A DNA stretch of 64,000 nucleotides. It comes from Polyangiaceae bacterium (lineage in GTDB: Bacteria; Myxococcota_A; Polyangia; Polyangiales; Polyangiaceae). Location: contig JAHBVY010000003.1 in NCBI GenBank assembly GCA_019637265.1, forward strand, positions 62,001 to 126,000, in the 5' to 3' direction. Both the position numbers and the translations under genes were made by a program. Under the pieces are notes generated by a model. It made no database searches, was not told where the DNA came from, and saw only the letters and a program-made list of their open reading frames with translations. This document shows, in pieces, positions 53,504 through 61,675 of the stretch (position 1 is the stretch's first letter; each line of letters opens with the position of its first letter).

Positions 53504-55581
53504 GCGGCCGAACGCGCGAAGCGGGCGGGGCGCCCCCTGAGGCGGAGGCTGAGGCCAACGGCGCTGAGGCGGCCTGTCGGGCCGAGGCAGACTCGTCAGG
53601 TGGCTTGACGGTATCGGGTGCCCCCGTCGAGGTGGCGGATTCGTCAGCCAACAGGATGGTGTCGGGAGCCGCCGCTGAGCCTGCGGATTCGTCAGCCGAT
53701 GGGACGTCAGGGGGAGCCGAGAAGGGCCTCACCCGTCAGGAGACGGAGGCCATCCTCAACGCGTTCCACGAGGAGGCCAGCTTCGGCAAGGCCTACGACT
53801 GGGAGCTGACCAAGCGCCTGTGGCCGTTCCTGCGGCCCTATCGCATGCTGTTCTGGCTCACGGTGGTCGTCGTGGTCGTCACCGCCGTGGGCGCGCTGGC
53901 GCAGCCGCTCATCATGCGCTGGACCATCGATCGCGGCGTGGCCACGCGTGACCTCTCGGTGCTGACGCGCGGCGGCCTCGGCGTGGCGGCCATCGTCATC
54001 ATCTCCCAGCTGCTCAGCTTCGTGCAGATCTACACGATTCAGGTGGTGGGGGCGCGGGCGATGACCGACCTGCGCCGCGCGGTGTTCCAGCACCTGCACC
54101 GGCTGAAGGTCAGCTTTTTTGACGTTCAGCCGGTGGGGCGCCTGGTGACGCGCGTCACCAACGACGTGGACGCCATCTTGGAGTTGTTCGCGTCCGGCGC
54201 CATCGGCGCCGTGGGTGACCTCGTGCGCCTGGTCGGCATCGTAGTAGCGATGCTCCTGCTCGACGCCAAGCTCAGCCTGGTGGCGTTCGCCGCGGTGCCG
54301 GTGGTGATGCTCCTGGTGCAGGCGGTGCGGCGGCGCTCCCGCGAAGCTTACCGCGACATCCGCGCCAAGACGGCGCGCATGAACGCGACCATGAACGAGC
54401 AGGTGAGCGGCATGTTGGTCGTGCAGGCTTACCGTCGTGAGCACGCGGCGCTGTCGGAGTTCGACGTCATCAATCGCGACTACCGCGACGCCAACATCCG
54501 CTCGGTGAAGTACGAGGCGATCCAGGACGCCGCCATCGAGATGGTCAGCGCCGTGTGCCTGGCGAGCGTGATCTTGGCGCTGGGGTACGAGGGCGCGAGC
54601 TTCGGCACGCTGGTGGCGTTCAACGCCTACCTCGTGATGTTCTTCGAGCCAGTGAGCGCGTTGGCGCAGCGCTACACTTTGCTCCAGAGCGCGATGGCGG
54701 GCGCCGAGCGCGTGTTCGGCCTGCTCGACTTGAAGCAGCTCGACGCCCCGCGTGAGCCCGATCCGAAGGATGGCGACGCGAGCCTCGCGTTCGAGCTCGA
54801 TCGAGTGGACTTCGAGTACAAGCCCGGCGTGCCGGTGCTGCACGGCGTGAGCTTCAGCGCTGAGCCGGGCCAGAAAATAGCCCTGGTGGGGCCGACGGGC
54901 GCGGGCAAGACCACCATCGCGGGGCTGCTGCTCCGCTTGTACGACGTGCGTGGCGGCGTGGTGCGGGTGCAGGGCCGCGACGTGCGCGGCCTCGAGCGGG
55001 AGGACTTGCGGCGGCGCTTCGCGGTGGTGCCGCAAGACGTGTTCCTGTTCCAGGGCACCGTCGCCTCCAACATCGCCGCGGGGGAGGAGCCCGATCTCGA
55101 GCGGGTGCGCGCGAGCCTCACGCAGATCGCCGCGCTCGAGCTGTTCGAGCGGCGCCCGGGTGGGCTGCTGGCGCCCGTGGATGAGCACGGCGCCAATTTT
55201 TCCGCGGGGGAACGCCAGCTGATCGCCTTCGCCCGCGCGCTGTACCGCGACGCGCGGCTGCTCATCTTGGATGAGGCCACGGCCTCCGTGGACAGCGACA
55301 CCGAGGCGCAGCTCCAGCACGCGCTCACGCAGCTGCTCGTCGGGCGCACCGCGCTGATCATCGCGCACCGGCTCTCCACGGTGCGCGCCGCCGATCGCAT
55401 CGTGGTGTTCCAGCAGGGCCGCGTGGTGGAGCAAGGCCGCCACGAGGAGCTGCTCGCAGAGGGGGGCCTCTACGCCAAGCTCCACCAGCTCCACTTCGCG
55501 CGCCAGGCTGACGGTGCGGAGGCCAGCGACGCGGGCCAGAGTGACGCCCCTCTAGGGCAGGCGCTCGAAGTAGGCGAGTGA
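53500..55581 (+). CDS. ABC exporter half-transporter, catalytic subunit
   Basis: This 693-residue partner of the preceding subunit has an exporter membrane domain at about 105-400. The ATPase domain follows with Walker A GPTGAGKTT near 464, signature FSAGE (not LSGGQ) and Walker B LLILDEATASVD with the catalytic Glu. Paired with the other subunit, its Walker motifs face LSGGQ (active site), while its FSAGE faces the LDD site (degenerate), as in known heterodimeric exporters. The N-terminus has about 90 extra disordered residues containing three copies of a DSS-A/G-rich unit (53590-53710), encoded by lower-GC DNA. The start is GTG at 53500, overlapping the previous stop. Confidence 0.93.
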   Translation: MSGRTREAGGAPPEAEAEANGAEAACRAEADSSGGLTVSGAPVEVADSSANRMVSGAAAEPADSSADGTSGGAEKGLTRQETEAILNAFHEEASFGKAYDWELTKRLWPFLRPYRMLFWLTVVVVVVTAVGALAQPLIMRWTIDRGVATRDLSVLTRGGLGVAAIVIISQLLSFVQIYTIQVVGARAMTDLRRAVFQHLHRLKVSFFDVQPVGRLVTRVTNDVDAILELFASGAIGAVGDLVRLVGIVVAMLLLDAKLSLVAFAAVPVVMLLVQAVRRRSREAYRDIRAKTARMNATMNEQVSGMLVVQAYRREHAALSEFDVINRDYRDANIRSVKYEAIQDAAIEMVSAVCLASVILALGYEGASFGTLVAFNAYLVMFFEPVSALAQRYTLLQSAMAGAERVFGLLDLKQLDAPREPDPKDGDASLAFELDRVDFEYKPGVPVLHGVSFSAEPGQKIALVGPTGAGKTTIAGLLLRLYDVRGGVVRVQGRDVRGLEREDLRRRFAVVPQDVFLFQGTVASNIAAGEEPDLERVRASLTQIAALELFERRPGGLLAPVDEHGANFSAGERQLIAFARALYRDARLLILDEATASVDSDTEAQLQHALTQLLVGRTALIIAHRLSTVRAADRIVVFQQGRVVEQGRHEELLAEGGLYAKLHQLHFARQADGAEASDAGQSDAPLGQALEVGE

Positions 55582-55619
55582 AGAGCTGGAGTCCGACGAA
55601 GCGCGGATCCAGGAGGGTC

Positions 55620-55648
55620 TCGTTTTGGGGTTAGACGGCACCGCGGTG
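55620..55648 (+). repeat. TTTTGGGGTTAGACGGCACC intergenic element (copy B)
   Basis: Nearly identical to copy A (34931-34959) with one G fewer; the GGCACCGCG block is kept. It lies 39 bp after the exporter operon. Confidence 0.65.
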
Positions 55649-55771
55649 AGTGGCTCTGCCCGTGAAGCGCTGCGGAGCCCTCTGCGCGGGTCGCGAGCGT
55701 GTCACTCGGGGGTTGGGTCGCGACGGAAGGTAGCTAGCGGTGGGGCACCGGTTCCGCTAGACCAGGGGGCC

Positions 55772-56194
55772 ATGACGCGGCGGTGGTCGTTCTCGCGGGC
55801 GCTCGGGGCGCTGTGCTTCACGGCGGGGGTGGTCTTTTGCACCGCGAGCGCCGTGAGCTGCTCCTCACCCTGCGACACGGGCTACGACGAGGCGCGCGTC
55901 GTGGAGGTGCGGGACATAGCGCCTCAGGGCAACACCTACGCGAGCAGCGACTGGGAGGGGCCCTACTTCCCGTTCCCAGCTGGTCAGCGCTACGAATTTT
56001 ATCACGGCCTCGGCCGCGCGCCGACGGTGGTGGTGGTGAACGTCTCCTTCGAGGAGTACCCGCTGCCCGGCGCCAACGTGAGCCAAGCCTCCGGTGATGC
56101 TTCACTCATCGAGGCGGTGGACGCCGAGAAGATCCAGGTGCGCAACGACACCTGCTCCGAGCTCTGGGTGCGCGTCTCCGCCGTGGCACCTTAG
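55772..56194 (+). CDS. Small lipoprotein, 140 aa
   Basis: The ATG at 55772 gives MTRRWSF, a hydrophobic stretch (ALGALCFTAGVVFCTASA) and lipobox AVSC, with SSPCDTG after the lipidated Cys. The mature part has about 105 residues with a beta-sandwich-like pattern (EVRDIAPQGNTY, YEFYHGLGRAPTVVVVNVSF, IQVRNDTCSELWVRVSA). Two further Cys residues could pair. Family not recognised. It is followed in the same direction by the cobA-hemD fusion after 41 bp, so it may share a transcript, though no functional link is clear. The open frame extends upstream, but through the intergenic repeat region. Confidence 0.72.
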   Translation: MTRRWSFSRALGALCFTAGVVFCTASAVSCSSPCDTGYDEARVVEVRDIAPQGNTYASSDWEGPYFPFPAGQRYEFYHGLGRAPTVVVVNVSFEEYPLPGANVSQASGDASLIEAVDAEKIQVRNDTCSELWVRVSAVAP

Positions 56195-56235
56195 GAAGCG
56201 TCGCTCCTCTTTGCGCGGCGAGCTACAGTCGGCGC

Positions 56236-58038
56236 GTGACGGACGGAGCGGACTCGCGTGGCGTGGTGTGGCTCATCGGCGCTGGCCCGGGGGACCCGTG
56301 GCTGATCACGGTGCGGGGGCGCGAGCTGCTCGAGCGGGCGGACGTGGTGCTGTACGACGCGCTCTCGCACCCGGCGCTGCTCGAGTGGTGTCGCCCGGGC
56401 GCCGAGCTTCGCTGTGTGGGGAAACGATACGGCGAGCGCAGCCCGGATCAGGCTTGGATCACCGCGCAGCTGATCGAGGAGGCCCGGGCGGGGCGGAAGG
56501 TGGCGCGGCTCAAGGGAGGCGATCCGCTTTTGTTCGCGCGCGGCGCGGAGGAGGCTCAGGCGTTGGCGCAGGCGGGGGTGCGCTTCGAGATCGTCCCCGG
56601 CATCGCGTCGCCGGTCGCGGCGACCGCCTACGCGGGGATCTCGATGACGCACCGCGAGCTGTCGTCGAGCGTCACCTTCATCACCGGGAGCGATCGGGCG
56701 GGCAAGGAGTGGTCGCCGGAGGCGTGGCGGAAGCTCGCCACCGCGACGGACACCATCTGCGTGCTGATGGGGATGCGGCGCATCGAGGCCATTTGCGACG
56801 CGATCTTGGCGGGAGGGCGCGCGCCGAGCACGCCGGCTGCCGTCATCCACTGGGGCGCTCAGGCGGCGCAGCGGGTGGTCACAGGAACGCTCGCCGACAT
56901 CGCCTCACGCTCGAAGGCTGCGAAGCTGACTAACCCTGCGTTGATCCTGGTGGGCGAGGTGGTGAGCCTGCGTGACGAGCTCGCCTGGTACGACAACGCG
57001 CCGCTGTTCGGGCTGCGGGTGCTGGTGCCGCGCCCCGTCGAGCAGGCCCGCGAGACGGCCTCCCTGATCCGTGAGCGCGCGGCGGAGCCCTTCGTGCGCC
57101 CGACGATCCGCGTGGAGGCGCCGCCGGAGCCCGCGCGCTTGACGGCGGCGCTCGAGCGGCTAGCTAACTACGACTGGGTGCTGTTCACGAGCGCCAACGG
57201 CGTGACGGCGAGCTTCGCCGAGCTCACTCGCCAGGAGCGCGACGGTCGCGCCTTCGGGCGCGCGAAGATCGCGTGCATTGGCCCCAAGACGGCGGCGGCG
57301 CTCGGGCGCTATGGAATCCGCGCGGATTTGATCGCGCGTGAGTACGTGGCGGAGGCCTTGGTCGCGGCGCTCAGGGAGCGCGGCGTGGGGGAGGGGAGCC
57401 GCGTGCTCCTGCTGCGCGCGCTGGTGGCGCGCGAAGTGTTGCCCGAGGCGCTCCGCGCAGCGGGCGCGGAGGTGGACGTGGTGCCGGCCTACCAGACGCT
57501 GCCGCTCTCCGCTGAGGCGGCGGATGAGCTGAGGGGCGCGTTCCGCGCGGCGGCGGAGGCCCTGGGGAGGGCCGCCGAACCGCGAGCTGCTGCCGGTGGC
57601 TCAGCGGCTATGGGGCGTGTGACTGATGGAAAGGGCGCATCGCGAAGTGCTGCTGAATCGCGAGGCACTTTGGCCAAGGATCTTGAGGCTGACGAATCAG
57701 GAAGTGCGCTGCGAGGTGACGTGGCGATTATAGATCGTGTGACTGACGAAATGGACAAGGCGCCGCGAGGTGAGATGGGCGTGCGGCCCCACAGCGCAGG
57801 AGTGGACGTGGCGCTGTTCACCTCGAGCTCCACCGTCCACAGCTTGGTGGACGCGCTCGGCACGGACGCGCCCACGCTGTGCCGCGGCACCTTGCTCGCG
57901 AGCATCGGGCCCATCACCTCACAGGCGCTCCGCGATCGTGGCTTGTGGGTCGACGTGGAGGCCACGGAGTACACCGTGCCGGGTCTGCTCGACGCAATCG
58001 AGGCGCACCTGGTAGCACGGCGGGTGAAGGCGATGTAA
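56236..58038 (+). CDS. cobA-hemD: Uroporphyrinogen-III C-methyltransferase/uroporphyrinogen-III synthase fusion
   Basis: This is a bifunctional tetrapyrrole enzyme, 600 residues. The CobA/SUMT half (about 1-255) carries WLIGAGPGDPWLITVRG, VLYDALSHPALLEW, VARLKGGDPLLFARG, GISMTHRELSSSVTFITG and CVLMGMRRI; it methylates uroporphyrinogen III to precorrin-2. The HemD half (about 258-600) has LRVLVPRPVEQARETASLI, VLFTSANGVTASFAEL, IACIGPKTAAALGRYGIRAD and, at the end, LLASIGPITSQALRDRGLWV; it cyclises hydroxymethylbilane. About 80 extra residues (about 440-520) of low complexity and lower GC split HemD before VDVALFTSSSTVHSLVDAL. The start is GTG at 56236. It should feed both the heme and siroheme/cobalamin branches. 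Confidence 0.94.
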   Translation: MTDGADSRGVVWLIGAGPGDPWLITVRGRELLERADVVLYDALSHPALLEWCRPGAELRCVGKRYGERSPDQAWITAQLIEEARAGRKVARLKGGDPLLFARGAEEAQALAQAGVRFEIVPGIASPVAATAYAGISMTHRELSSSVTFITGSDRAGKEWSPEAWRKLATATDTICVLMGMRRIEAICDAILAGGRAPSTPAAVIHWGAQAAQRVVTGTLADIASRSKAAKLTNPALILVGEVVSLRDELAWYDNAPLFGLRVLVPRPVEQARETASLIRERAAEPFVRPTIRVEAPPEPARLTAALERLANYDWVLFTSANGVTASFAELTRQERDGRAFGRAKIACIGPKTAAALGRYGIRADLIAREYVAEALVAALRERGVGEGSRVLLLRALVAREVLPEALRAAGAEVDVVPAYQTLPLSAEAADELRGAFRAAAEALGRAAEPRAAAGGSAAMGRVTDGKGASRSAAESRGTLAKDLEADESGSALRGDVAIIDRVTDEMDKAPRGEMGVRPHSAGVDVALFTSSSTVHSLVDALGTDAPTLCRGTLLASIGPITSQALRDRGLWVDVEATEYTVPGLLDAIEAHLVARRVKAM

Positions 58039-58202
58039 CCGCGAGCGGCGCTTCGAGCTGGCCAGCCGAACGGCGCCGCGCGCGCCTGCGGGATGAGCCT
58101 GGATCCTCTCCAGCGAATTCGAGGCGATTGGAGGAGGCGTAGAGTTCAAACGTCAGATAAGCAGACCATTGCGTCGATGGCGCTGCCGCTCGAGGGGCTG
58201 AC

Positions 58203-58700
58203 GTGGTACGCTTGGTCAGGAGGATGATGAGAGGTGTGCTGGCTTGCTTGGGGTCCGTTGGGGCTGCGCTCCTGCTGGGCTGCGGTGGCTCGGCTGGCGA
58301 CGGCCCAGGCGGGAGTAACGGCGGTGAGCTGACTTGCGAGGCGTTCTGCCACGGCGTGATCGCGACGGGGTGCTCTGGAGCGGTCACCGAAGCGAACTGT
58401 CCTGCGGCGTGTAGGCAGCTCCAGCGGTGCGCTGAGTGGGAGCCCTTCGCGGAGTGCGCGGGGCCAGCGCCCCGCTTCGTGTGTGATGGTAGCCTCCCAG
58501 GCTCTGAGGCGTGTCACGCGAGCTTCCGCGCGCTGACGAAGTGCGACCCGAACGGGGCAAGTGGGGGGAGCGGGGGCTCGGCGGGCGGCGCGTGCTCCGA
58601 CGACTGCGAGGCTGTCATCAGCTCCTGTGACTGCCCCGGAGGCGGGCAGGGCTGGCAGCGCTGTGACATCAGGAGGTGTGGGCCATGCGAGGGTTGTTGA
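58203..58700 (+). CDS. Cys-rich lipoprotein, 165 aa
   Basis: A lipoprotein signal (basic N-region, VLACLGSVGAALLLGC) is followed by a Gly/Ser linker. Two Cys-rich blocks follow (TCEAFCHGVIATGCSGA onward, and ACSDDCEAVISSCDCPGGGQ to the end) with a Gly/Ser bridge, about 18 Cys in all. This indicates an extracytoplasmic, disulfide-bonded protein. The GTG at 58203 has GAGGGG five bases upstream; ATGs at 58224 and 58227 are alternatives. Its end overlaps the next lipoprotein gene by 16 bases, so the pair is co-expressed. No known domain is recognised; the style is typical of myxobacterial secreted proteins. Confidence 0.72.
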   Translation: MVRLVRRMMRGVLACLGSVGAALLLGCGGSAGDGPGGSNGGELTCEAFCHGVIATGCSGAVTEANCPAACRQLQRCAEWEPFAECAGPAPRFVCDGSLPGSEACHASFRALTKCDPNGASGGSGGSAGGACSDDCEAVISSCDCPGGGQGWQRCDIRRCGPCEGC

Positions 58701-59089
58701 GGCGCGGCGCGGCGCTCGCGCTGGTCTTGGCGAGTAGCCTGACCCTTGGGGGCGGTGTGCTCGGCGGTGGGGCGTTGGTGAGCGGCTGTGGCCCAGGCTG
58801 CACGGAAGACGCCGTGTTCGCTGGGCTCGTGCTGAAGGTGGTGGACGCCAGCACGGGTGAGGAGCTGTGCGAGTACTCCGCTTGGCTGGAGGAGGAAGGT
58901 CAGCAGGGGGGTGTTGTTTGTGACAGCTGCCCGTGCGTGGGTGAAGTGATGTTCGGGGGCGGGGAGCGGTTCACGCTGGTCGTGTCGGCGAGCGGCTACT
59001 TGAACGAGACGCGTCACGTCGAGGTGAAGGTCGACCGGTGTGACAAGCCTCACCCCGTAGACCTCACGGTAGCGCTCACGCCCCGCTGA
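58685..59089 (+). CDS. Lipoprotein with carboxypeptidase-regulatory-like domain, 134 aa
   Basis: The ATG at 58685 lies six bases after a strong AGGAGGTG site, inside the end of the previous gene. A long hydrophobic signal (ALALVLASSLTLGGGVLGGG) ends in lipobox VSGC. The mature part reads as a small beta-sandwich of the carboxypeptidase regulatory-like type: AGLVLKVVDASTGEELCEYS, then FTLVVSASGYLNETRHVEVK, then DLTVALTPR. Six Cys residues outside the lipid-modified one suggest disulfides. It is likely surface-exposed or periplasmic; binding partner unknown. Confidence 0.75.
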   Translation: MRGLLRRGAALALVLASSLTLGGGVLGGGALVSGCGPGCTEDAVFAGLVLKVVDASTGEELCEYSAWLEEEGQQGGVVCDSCPCVGEVMFGGGERFTLVVSASGYLNETRHVEVKVDRCDKPHPVDLTVALTPR

Positions 59090-59124
59090 GGAGCACTGGG
59101 CGCCGCTTCAGCGCGAGTAGCGAC

Positions 59125-59137
59125 CTGCCAAACCCCC
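59125..59137 (-). repeat. GGGGGTTTGGCAG intergenic element (copy I)
   Basis: Minus-strand core identical to that in copy F at 41795-41807. It lies between convergent lipoprotein genes, just before the hairpin at 59142. Confidence 0.45.
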
Positions 59138-59141
59138 TGAT

Positions 59142-59172
59142 CCCCTACTGTCATTGAGCTCGACGGTAGGGG
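59142..59172. terminator. Bidirectional hairpin between convergent lipoprotein genes
   Basis: CCCCTACTGTC (59142-59152), loop of nine, GACGGTAGGGG (59162-59172): an 11-bp stem with one T-G wobble, starting 53 bp after one stop. A short TTT follows. It is a likely shared terminator. Confidence 0.55.
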
Positions 59173-59341
59173 CCGGGTTTACGCCAGCTCAGGCTGTCAG
59201 GTGAACAGACGGATGGGATGAAGGCTCAGGCCATCACGTAATCGAACGGGTCGGGCGAAGGCGTTTCGCCCGCCGCGCAGCTCCGCCGTGGGCGCGGCTC
59301 CGTTGTGGGGGCAGCACCTGGCAGAGCGCGCGGTGCTTGCC

Positions 59342-59944
59342 TCAATCGTGGAGCGTAGAAAACGGGCAGTAAGCTTGGATGACCTCACGGTCGCAGGCCT
59401 CGCCGCTGCAGTCGTACTCTTCTGCGCAGCTGGGGTTCTGGAGGCAGCCGCAGCCGCAGTCGCTGACCACCCACTCCGTGTTCGGGGGACACTCCGGCGT
59501 TCGTTCGGCGCAGGCCTCGAGATCGGACTCGACCTGGTTGAAGCCGGTGAGGTCCTCACAGCCGCAGGCCATGGTGGTGCAGCCCAGCATCGGCTCCCCG
59601 GCTTGGAGCGCGCAGGTGCACGCGTTGCAGCCGTCCGTCGAAGGCGCGGCGCCGCCCGGCGCGTAGCCCCGGCCGTACACCCCGCACAGCGGTCCGGCTG
59701 CCGGCTCCGCTGACCAACAGCCACCCTGACAAACCACCGCCGTCCCATCGAGGGTGGCCTCCGCGCCCTCCGCACAAGGGAAGCAGCCCTTCGGATCCTG
59801 ACAAGGCTCACCGCAAAGCGGCGTCTGCCCGGAGGCGGCCTCCCCTGAGCTCTGCTGGCTTCCCGAGGGATCGCTCTCGGCCGACGTGCACCCGAGCGTG
59901 AGCCCCACCGCGCCCATCGCGAGCCACCACTTCATCACCTTCAT
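59342..59944 (-). CDS. Cys-rich lipoprotein, 200 aa
   Basis: The ATG at 59944 follows AGGAGG at an ideal distance. The signal is MKVMKWWLAMGAVGLTLGC with lipobox TLGC. After a Ser/Gln/Gly linker, the mature chain has over 20 Cys residues in small knots: PLCGEPCQDPKGCFPC, VVCQGGCWSAE, DGCNACTCALQAG (a pacifastin/VWC-like DGCN-x-C-x-C pattern) and CGCGCLQNPSCAEEYDC. It is an extracytoplasmic, disulfide-rich protein of unknown role. It is convergent with the two lipoprotein genes to its left and similar in style, though not clearly homologous. Confidence 0.78.
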   Translation of the reverse strand: MKVMKWWLAMGAVGLTLGCTSAESDPSGSQQSSGEAASGQTPLCGEPCQDPKGCFPCAEGAEATLDGTAVVCQGGCWSAEPAAGPLCGVYGRGYAPGGAAPSTDGCNACTCALQAGEPMLGCTTMACGCEDLTGFNQVESDLEACAERTPECPPNTEWVVSDCGCGCLQNPSCAEEYDCSGEACDREVIQAYCPFSTLHD

Positions 59945-60190
59945 CGTCGCCTCCTCACGCCGCACACCACGGCCAAACCAGCCGCGCGGCGCCCATCCTA
60001 GCACGCCACGGTTCTCGTGCGCATCCGCTCGAAGGACCTCCTTCTCTCTTCGGTGAGGTGCGCTGCCTCTCGAGCGACCGCTAGCGCTTCCTACGAGTGA
60101 CCCGCGCGTCGTCAGAGATGGCGATAGAGCAATGATTCTCTTGGGTTAGCCCGGTGGCGTAGCGCTGATCTGGGGTGCCGCCGCGGAGTT

Positions 60191-60907
60191 CTAGCCGAGC
60201 GGTAGCGGCCCTCCGGCGGCGCGCGCCAGGAGCCGCGCGAGCTGCTCCCGCTCGAGGGCTGCGGGGGCGCCGTGAGTGGGCAGCACGCGCTGCACGTCCC
60301 AGCGGAGCAGGCGCTCGAGGGAGGCGCGGTACGCTGGGCGGTCCTTCACGGCGACCTGCCAGACGCGGCTCTGAGCGAGCTTACCGTTCGCGCCCACCGC
60401 GGAGAGGAGCAGGCGTGACCACAGGCCCTCAGGATTTGCCACGTGGAATAGTAGGTCGGCGCAGAGGAGGGTGCCGGTGGGGTGGTGGAAGAGCACCACC
60501 TCATTGAGCGCCGGCGCGCCTGCCACGACGAGCACCTCGAGCTCGGCGCCGAAGGGCTGCGTGGCGCTCGAGAGCTCGCGGCTCAGCTGGAGATCACTCC
60601 GCTTGCGAGCCAGGCCAGGCGCGCCGGTGAGGGTCGCCTGGGGGTATCGCTCGGTCGTCTGCTTGACGAACAAGTGATGTAGTAGGTTGGGCGCCACCAG
60701 GTGGGTGACCTCGCCCAGCTCAGCGATGGCGGCGACCTGCGCGGCGCTCAGCGGGGCGGGCGAGTAGAGGAGCAGGGAGCTGTCAGCCAAACGAACGAGG
60801 CTGGCCGACAGCGGCAAGCGCAGGCCGCCATCGAAGCGCTGCGTGGGCGCGCTCACCTGCCAGAGGCTCTGCGCGACGGGGGTCAAGGGTTGGCTGTTCG
60901 TGGTCAT
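60191..60907 (-). CDS. DUF4336 family protein (degenerate metallo-beta-lactamase-like)
   Basis: This 238-residue soluble protein matches the pattern of DUF4336: LRLPLSASLVRLADSSLLLY, THLVAPNLLHHLFVKQ, NEVVLFHHPTGTLLCADLLF and VQRVLPTHGAP. The fold resembles metallo-beta-lactamases with HH, D and H positions kept in part, but the classical HxHxDH motif is missing. No enzyme activity is established for the family as far as I know. The ATG at 60907 fits. It is divergent from the toxin-antitoxin pair, 55 bp away. Confidence 0.75.
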   Translation of the reverse strand: MTTNSQPLTPVAQSLWQVSAPTQRFDGGLRLPLSASLVRLADSSLLLYSPAPLSAAQVAAIAELGEVTHLVAPNLLHHLFVKQTTERYPQATLTGAPGLARKRSDLQLSRELSSATQPFGAELEVLVVAGAPALNEVVLFHHPTGTLLCADLLFHVANPEGLWSRLLLSAVGANGKLAQSRVWQVAVKDRPAYRASLERLLRWDVQRVLPTHGAPAALEREQLARLLARAAGGPLPLG

Positions 60908-60962
60908 GAGGTAGCGCGCTTAGCATCCAGCAGTTGCCCCAAGAATACTACTCAGGTAGGAA

Positions 60963-61196
60963 ATGGGCATGTCCGAGCCTGCCGCGAAGCTCTCCGTGAG
61001 CATCCCTCAAGAGCTGGTGCTCGCCATGCGTCGTCGTGTGGGCCCGCGCGGGCTCTCACGCTTTGTCGCCCAGGCGATCTCCCATGAGCTGGAGCGGGAG
61101 CAGCTGGGCGGCTTCCTCGCAGAGCTGGAGGAGGCGCTCGGCCCCGTCTCGAGCAAGGAGCTCTCACGAGCTCGCCGCGCGTGGCCCAGGCGCTGA
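60963..61196 (+). CDS. Ribbon-helix-helix type antitoxin, 77 aa
   Basis: The short protein has the RHH start KLSVSIPQELVLAMRRRV followed by LSRFVAQAISHELEREQL, that is strand, helix, turn, helix, as in CopG-like antitoxins that repress their own operon. The C-terminal helix and basic end would wrap the toxin. The ATG at 60963 has a TAGGAA stretch just before it; an ATG at 60969 is an alternative. It overlaps the PIN-domain gene by 16 bp, the usual order of antitoxin then toxin. Confidence 0.8.
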   Translation: MGMSEPAAKLSVSIPQELVLAMRRRVGPRGLSRFVAQAISHELEREQLGGFLAELEEALGPVSSKELSRARRAWPRR

Positions 61197-61597
61197 TCCT
61201 TGATGCGGAGGCGCTGAACGCGCTCGCGCACCCAGGTCGTCGGGGCGTGCTCATTGAGCGCGCCAGGGCAATCCTTACCGTCGCGCGCGAACAGCGTGCA
61301 CTCGTCAGGGTACCTGCTCCAGTGCTCGCTGAGGTATGCCGCGGGCCGCGCTTCGATGCGGCAATTCACCACGTCTTGGCCGGCCGAGGGATTGGGGTAT
61401 GCGAGCTCAGTCGGGCGATGGCTGAGCGCGCGGGCGCCCTCCTGGCGAAGGCTCGTCTCTCCTCGCAGCACGCAGTGGACGCCTTCGTCGTCGCCACTGC
61501 GCTCGAGTTCGAGTCGGCCGTCATCGCGACGGGCGACCCGACCGACATCAAGCGCCTGGCTGGCGGGTATGGTAAGGTCAAGGTCCTTGCGCTGTAA
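61181..61597 (+). CDS. PIN-domain toxin (VapC-like)
   Basis: This predicted Mg-dependent ribonuclease toxin is 138 residues. The four acidic PIN residues are visible: Asp in LILDAEALNAL, Glu in VLAEVCRG, Asp in SSQHAVDAFVVATAL and Asp in VIATGDPTDIKRLA. It is soluble. The start is GTG at 61181, inside the end of the antitoxin gene, giving translational coupling. It is slightly divergent from textbook VapC, and the antitoxin is RHH-like rather than AbrB-like. The target RNA is unknown. Confidence 0.85.
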   Translation: MAQALILDAEALNALAHPGRRGVLIERARAILTVAREQRALVRVPAPVLAEVCRGPRFDAAIHHVLAGRGIGVCELSRAMAERAGALLAKARLSSQHAVDAFVVATALEFESAVIATGDPTDIKRLAGGYGKVKVLAL

Positions 61598-61675
61598 GAC
61601 AAGGGGCGCGGCGGCTTTGAAGAAGTCAGGTGTGTTGCCGGTTGCCTGACGAGCACCGAGCGCAGGGTCCGAGAG

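Noticed and set aside
54672-55400. Minus-strand frames within the ABC exporter gene
   Set aside because: They are Ser/Arg-rich shadows; the plus strand has an intact ATPase domain.
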